From the NCBI GenBank assembly GCA_955652195.1, contig CATPBC010000031.1, forward strand, positions 1-8,955: 8,955 nucleotides of DNA, read 5' to 3'. Source of the stretch: an uncultured Xanthobacteraceae bacterium (GTDB lineage Bacteria > Pseudomonadota > Alphaproteobacteria > Rhizobiales > Xanthobacteraceae). Of this stretch, positions 5,723 through 8,955 are shown in pieces; the first letter of the stretch is position 1; each line of letters starts with the position of its first letter. Position numbers and translations under genes: made by a program. The notes beneath the pieces were generated by a model. The model had not been told where the DNA came from and did no database searches. It worked only from the letters and a program-made list of their open reading frames with translations.

Positions 5723-8112
5723 CTGCGCGCGCCACATCGCCGAACGAAGGTATCGGCGCGCCGGTTCGCCGCCTGGAAGATCAGAAATTCCTGCGCGGGC
5801 AGGCTTGCTTCGTCGCCGATATCACCCTGTCCGGTGAGCTACATTGCGTGCTGGTGCGTTCCCCGCACGCGCATGCGCGGATTCGCGGAGTTGAGGTTTC
5901 CGCCGTCGCTGCGCAGCCGGGCGTCGCCGCCGTATTTACTGGCGCGGACATGGCGGCCGACAATGTCGGACCAATGGCGCCGCTTTGGGCCATCACCTCG
6001 GCCGATGGCAGGCCGATGGCGGAGCCGCCGCGCTGGGCCTTGGCGCGCGACATGGTGCGCCATGTCGGCGAGCCAGTGGCCGTCGTCCTTGCCGAAACAT
6101 TGGCTCAAGCACGCGATTCTGCCGAACTGGTACAAGTGGATTACGAGCCGCTGCCCGCGGTGATCGACGCGAAACTCGCGCTGCGCGAATGCGCGCCGCA
6201 GCTGCATGACGCCGCTCCCGGGAATATCTGTTTTTGCTTCGCACGCGGCGACGACTCTGTCGTGCGGAAAGCCATTGCCAGCGCACCGCACGTCGTGCGG
6301 CTCGATCTCATCAACAATCGCCTGATCGGCGCGGCGATCGAGCCGCGCGCGGTACTGGCTGACGGCAGCACAAGCGGAAAACTGACGCTCTATTGCGCCA
6401 CGCAGGTGCCACATCACATTCGGCGTACGGTGAGCGAACAGCTCAACTTGCCGCAGGCCGCTATTCGGCTGATTGCGCCAGACGTTGGCGGCGGCTTCGG
6501 TTACAAGGGTAAACACTATCCCGAAGAAACCATCGTCGCATGGGCAGCCTGGCGTTTGCGCCGGCCGGTGAAATGGATCGGCACACGTAGCGAGTGCTTC
6601 ATTGCTGACAACCAGGGTCGCGATCACCAGACACGTGCGGAACTAGCATTCGATGACGAGGGGCATTTCCTCGCCTTGCGAGTCGAGACGATCGCCAACC
6701 TCGGTGCCTATGTGTCGACCTTCGGTGCTGCTATCCCCAGCGCGATTTACAGCGCACTGCTTGCGGGCGTCTACCGAACGCCCGCCATTGCGGTGCAAAC
6801 GATCGGCGTTTTCACCAATACCCTGCCAACCGACGCTTATCGCGGTGCCGGACGCCCTGAAGCTTGTTATGTGCTGGAACGGCTCGCTGACGAAGCAGCC
6901 CGGCGGCTCGGGCTCGACCGTGCTGAAATCAGGCGCCGCAATCTCATCGATGTGACAGCGATGCCGTACAAAACGCCGATTGGTCCGACCTACGACTGCG
7001 GCAATTTTCCAAAAATCCTCACTCGTCTTTTGGACATCGCGGGTTACGCAGGATCTGTCGAACGCCGTGCGCTGGCGGCGCGCGCAAAGAAACTGCGCGG
7101 CTTCGGGATCGCCTGCTTTGTAGAATCCTCAGGCGTTGCGCCGTCGCGGTTTGCTACTGCGCTCGGCGCGCGTGTCGGCTTTTTCGAGGCTGCCACGGTA
7201 CGCGTGCAACCAGATGGCAGCGTCCAGGCGCTGCTCGGCACTCATAATCACGGCCAAGGCCACGCCACGACCTTCGCACAAATTCTCGCATCTCGGCTGG
7301 GCGTTCCACTCTCCACCATCGCCATAATCGAAGGTGATACCGATCAGGTGCCGTTTGGATCGGGCACGTTTGGCTCGCGCTCGATCGCAGTCGGCGGCTC
7401 GGCCCTCGATTGCGCGGCAACCAAGGTGATTGAAAAGGGCAAGCACATTGCCGCGCACCTGTTGGAAGCGTCAGTTGAAGACATCACATTCGATGGAGGA
7501 GAGTTTTCCATCGCCGGAACGGATCGCCGCCTGACACTTCGCGAAATCGCCGGGGTTGCCCACGTTCCGACAAACTATCCTTTCGGGCTCGAGCTTGGAC
7601 TTCAAGACAGTGCGGTCTACGACCCTCCAGGCTTCGCCTGGAGCAATGGCGCCCACGCTTGCGAAGTCGAACTTGATCGGGATACCGGCAAAGTTCGGGT
7701 GATTGGCTATTGGACCGTGGATGACGTCGGCACAGTAATCAACCCAATGATCGTCGAAGGACAAATCCAAGGTGGCATCGCACAGGGACTTGGACAGGCG
7801 CTCTGCGAGCGATGCGTTTATGATCCTGAAAATGGTCAGTTGTTATCCGGATCACTCATGGATTACGCACTGCCGAGGGCAGACGATATTCCTGAGATCG
7901 TGTCGGTGCTCGATGAAGACCAGCCCTGTCCTCATAACCCATTGGGCGCCAAAGGTTGTGGCGAGGCTGGCACGATTGGCGCACCGGCGGCAATCGTCAG
8001 CGCAGTCCTCGATGCGCTGAAAGGATTAGGTGTTACCGGCATTCAATTGCCTTTGACACCCGAAAGAATCTGGAAGGCCATGCAGATCGCAAAAAATCCA
8101 GGGGCCCTTTAA
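5719..8112 (+). CDS. Molybdenum hydroxylase large subunit, CoxL/xanthine dehydrogenase family (molybdopterin-binding), with apparent ATA start
   Basis: Read from ATA 5719 the protein has 797 residues, normal for this family, and begins TARATSPNEGIGAPVRRLED after the initiator. The N-terminal IGAPVRRLEDQKFLRG and the following YV-D-I equivalent (CFVADI) are conserved, so the coding region must begin well before GTG 5848, the first canonical start in frame, which would cut 43 residues. A hammerhead domain is followed by the molybdopterin-binding half: GGGFGYK (257-263), AYRGAGRPEA (373-382), NHGQGHATTFAQ (510-521), GSGTFGSRS (547-555), and catalytic Glu749 in AKGCGEAGTIGAP. AYRGAGR rather than AYRCSFR excludes a true CO dehydrogenase. 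Expected chemistry is molybdenum-dependent hydroxylation of an aromatic, N-heterocyclic or aldehyde substrate. It is last in the operon and overlaps the cupin gene by four bases. The partner FAD and [2Fe-2S] subunits are not in the window. Confidence 0.88.
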   Translation: MTARATSPNEGIGAPVRRLEDQKFLRGQACFVADITLSGELHCVLVRSPHAHARIRGVEVSAVAAQPGVAAVFTGADMAADNVGPMAPLWAITSADGRPMAEPPRWALARDMVRHVGEPVAVVLAETLAQARDSAELVQVDYEPLPAVIDAKLALRECAPQLHDAAPGNICFCFARGDDSVVRKAIASAPHVVRLDLINNRLIGAAIEPRAVLADGSTSGKLTLYCATQVPHHIRRTVSEQLNLPQAAIRLIAPDVGGGFGYKGKHYPEETIVAWAAWRLRRPVKWIGTRSECFIADNQGRDHQTRAELAFDDEGHFLALRVETIANLGAYVSTFGAAIPSAIYSALLAGVYRTPAIAVQTIGVFTNTLPTDAYRGAGRPEACYVLERLADEAARRLGLDRAEIRRRNLIDVTAMPYKTPIGPTYDCGNFPKILTRLLDIAGYAGSVERRALAARAKKLRGFGIACFVESSGVAPSRFATALGARVGFFEAATVRVQPDGSVQALLGTHNHGQGHATTFAQILASRLGVPLSTIAIIEGDTDQVPFGSGTFGSRSIAVGGSALDCAATKVIEKGKHIAAHLLEASVEDITFDGGEFSIAGTDRRLTLREIAGVAHVPTNYPFGLELGLQDSAVYDPPGFAWSNGAHACEVELDRDTGKVRVIGYWTVDDVGTVINPMIVEGQIQGGIAQGLGQALCERCVYDPENGQLLSGSLMDYALPRADDIPEIVSVLDEDQPCPHNPLGAKGCGEAGTIGAPAAIVSAVLDALKGLGVTGIQLPLTPERIWKAMQIAKNPGAL

Positions 8113-8183
8113 ATGCTAACACTCAAAACTGCACGCAACTGTTGAGGCTGCTCCGACGCGAATTACAAAACGAACGCATTTGA

Positions 8184-8270
8184 TCGATCGAAGCGCCCGC
8201 AGCCATCGAGCATCGTCGGATCGAGTTCATCGACGAAAACGGCTAAGGGCGTGGGGTTGTTTTCAGGCGC
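8184..8270 (+). pseudogene. Second remnant resembling the tail of a small XRE/HTH-type regulator
   Basis: After TGA 8181-8183 the frame reads SIEAPAAIEHRRIEFIDENG, then TAA (8244-8246), then GRGVVFRR. AIE--RIEFIDENG matches the penultimate segment of the same small HTH family ('ALEAAGIEFIDENGGGPGVRLRK'), and after the stop the glycines, valine and arginine of the tail can still be followed in the same frame. No helix-turn-helix part or start codon is present, so it is a decayed fragment, not a gene. It lies between the end of the molybdenum hydroxylase gene and the end of the opposite-strand methyltransferase, overlapping the latter by about eight bases. The rest of 8113-8183 shows nothing recognisable, and no clear hairpin terminator is visible between the convergent genes. 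Confidence 0.45.
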
Positions 8271-8955
8271 GAGAGCGCTGAACGTGCTGACTGCCATGTG
8301 GCCTCGTGCCGGACTTTTGGCTTTTATCGAAAACCATAATCTTGGAAACGAACGCCATCACGCTGCGCACATGAATAAGACCGCACCCTGAAGCGAGTTC
8401 ACCGAAGTCTTCCTTTGTGTAACTCGAATAGTACGGTTCATGATAATTTTGCGGGAACCGTTGTAGCAAACCTTCGTAATCCGGCCGATCATCGCGTTGC
8501 AACGAATCCAAAACGATCAAGCGCCCGCCTGGCTTGAGCACCCGAGCACATTCACGCAATGCGCTGCGCCGCACCTTCGGCGGCAATTCATGAAACAAAA
8601 AAATGCTGGTGACGGCATGTTGGCTATTGTCCGCCAACGGGATGGCTTCAACCTTGCCGACGACCAACCGGGTCCGTGACCAGTGCCTCAAATGAGTTTT
8701 GGCGTGTCTAACATAAGCGTCGGACATATCGAGCCCGACGATCTGAAGTCGGGGCCAGGCTTGCTTAACGAAGTCGAGAAATCGTCCAGTGCCACAGCCA
8801 ATATCGAGAAGGTGCAACTGGCGCTGATCGTGTCCGGCAAACACCTCATGGAGCTGCGGCAAAGCTTGGCGCCGCATCGCATTGGCCGTTCCGTTGAGCA
8901 GCACTTCAACCTGGGTGTCGTATCGCTCGGCGGAATCATCCGTCATCCAGCCGCC
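8263..8955 (-). CDS. Class I SAM-dependent methyltransferase, 5' end outside window
   Basis: Read on the minus strand, the protein shows the Rossmann-fold methyltransferase pattern. Numbered from the ATG at 8946-8944: motif I LLDIGCGTGRF (46-56) binds S-adenosylmethionine, the acidic end of strand 2 is IVGLDMS (69-75), motif II/III is FLFHELPP (116-123), and RVLKPGGRLIVLDS (135-148) is the conserved post-helix strand. The frame stays open beyond that ATG to the right edge (Gly-Gly-Trp), and the sequence just after it (SAERYDTQVEVLLNGTANAMRRQ) looks like the middle of a conserved N-terminal region rather than its beginning, so the true start is probably outside. The methyl acceptor is unknown. 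It is convergent with the operon and likely unrelated to it. The last twenty or so residues after MVFDK are polar and low in conservation-like features; the end may be altered. Confidence 0.82.
   Translation of the reverse strand, partial: GGWMTDDSAERYDTQVEVLLNGTANAMRRQALPQLHEVFAGHDQRQLHLLDIGCGTGRFLDFVKQAWPRLQIVGLDMSDAYVRHAKTHLRHWSRTRLVVGKVEAIPLADNSQHAVTSIFLFHELPPKVRRSALRECARVLKPGGRLIVLDSLQRDDRPDYEGLLQRFPQNYHEPYYSSYTKEDFGELASGCGLIHVRSVMAFVSKIMVFDKSQKSGTRPHGSQHVQRSRA

Noticed and set aside
5839..6627. A 262-codon open frame on the minus strand within the molybdenum hydroxylase gene
   Set aside because: Antisense to conserved coding sequence, with no recognisable domain or ribosome site; a composition artefact.
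5719..8112. Aerobic carbon monoxide dehydrogenase (CoxL form I)
   Set aside because: The active-site loop reads AYRGAGR, not AYRCSFR, and the coxM and coxS partners are absent.
8113..8145. A ten-codon ORF starting directly after the molybdenum hydroxylase stop
   Set aside because: Too short, without a ribosome binding site or recognisable content; the ATG follows the stop by chance.
8184..8191. TCGATCGA palindrome as a regulatory site or terminator
   Set aside because: Eight-base palindromes of this composition are frequent in GC-rich genomes; no loop or T-run follows.

Overview
The window looks like a GC-rich alphaproteobacterial chromosome segment. Codon choice, the compact head-to-tail gene layout and the protein families suggest a Bradyrhizobium/Rhodopseudomonas-type soil bacterium; this is recognition from memory, not a search result. 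No tRNA, rRNA, insertion sequence or CRISPR array was seen.

Layout. (1) Positions 1-308 hold the 3' end of an amidohydrolase-family gene. (2) Positions 396-1112 hold a ModA-like substrate-binding protein gene interrupted by an in-frame TAA at 975-977; its normal-looking C-terminal frame continues to tandem TAG stops at 1110-1115. (3) Positions 1113-1305 are a short gene-poor stretch with degenerate GCGGCTCAG-type repeats, ending in what looks like the last 18 codons of a small XRE/HTH-type regulator. (4) Positions 1306-8112 are one tight plus-strand operon of five genes: a sugar-type ABC transporter (duplicated ATPase, permease, periplasmic binding protein), a gentisate-1,2-dioxygenase-like double cupin, and a molybdenum hydroxylase large subunit (CoxL/xanthine dehydrogenase family). 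Junctions are a 4-base ATGA overlap, a 15-base gap, an 11-base gap and a 4-base ATAA overlap. (5) Positions 8184-8270 hold a second remnant that resembles the same HTH tail. (6) A class I SAM-dependent methyltransferase lies convergently on the minus strand and runs off the right edge.

The operon reads as an uptake-and-catabolism module. The transporter would import a small ligand, the molybdenum enzyme would hydroxylate an aromatic, N-heterocyclic or aldehyde substrate, and the cupin would cleave a gentisate-like hydroxylated ring. The substrate cannot be read from the sequence. The FAD and [2Fe-2S] subunits normally paired with this large subunit are absent from the window.

The points most worth checking are the molybdenum enzyme's start, the in-frame TAA, and the HTH tails on both sides. 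The conserved N-terminus of the molybdenum enzyme is encoded upstream of any ATG/GTG/TTG, behind a good ribosome binding site followed by ATA; a single G-to-A change would turn a classic ATGA overlap into the observed ATAA. The TAA in the ModA-like gene is likewise explained by one transition.
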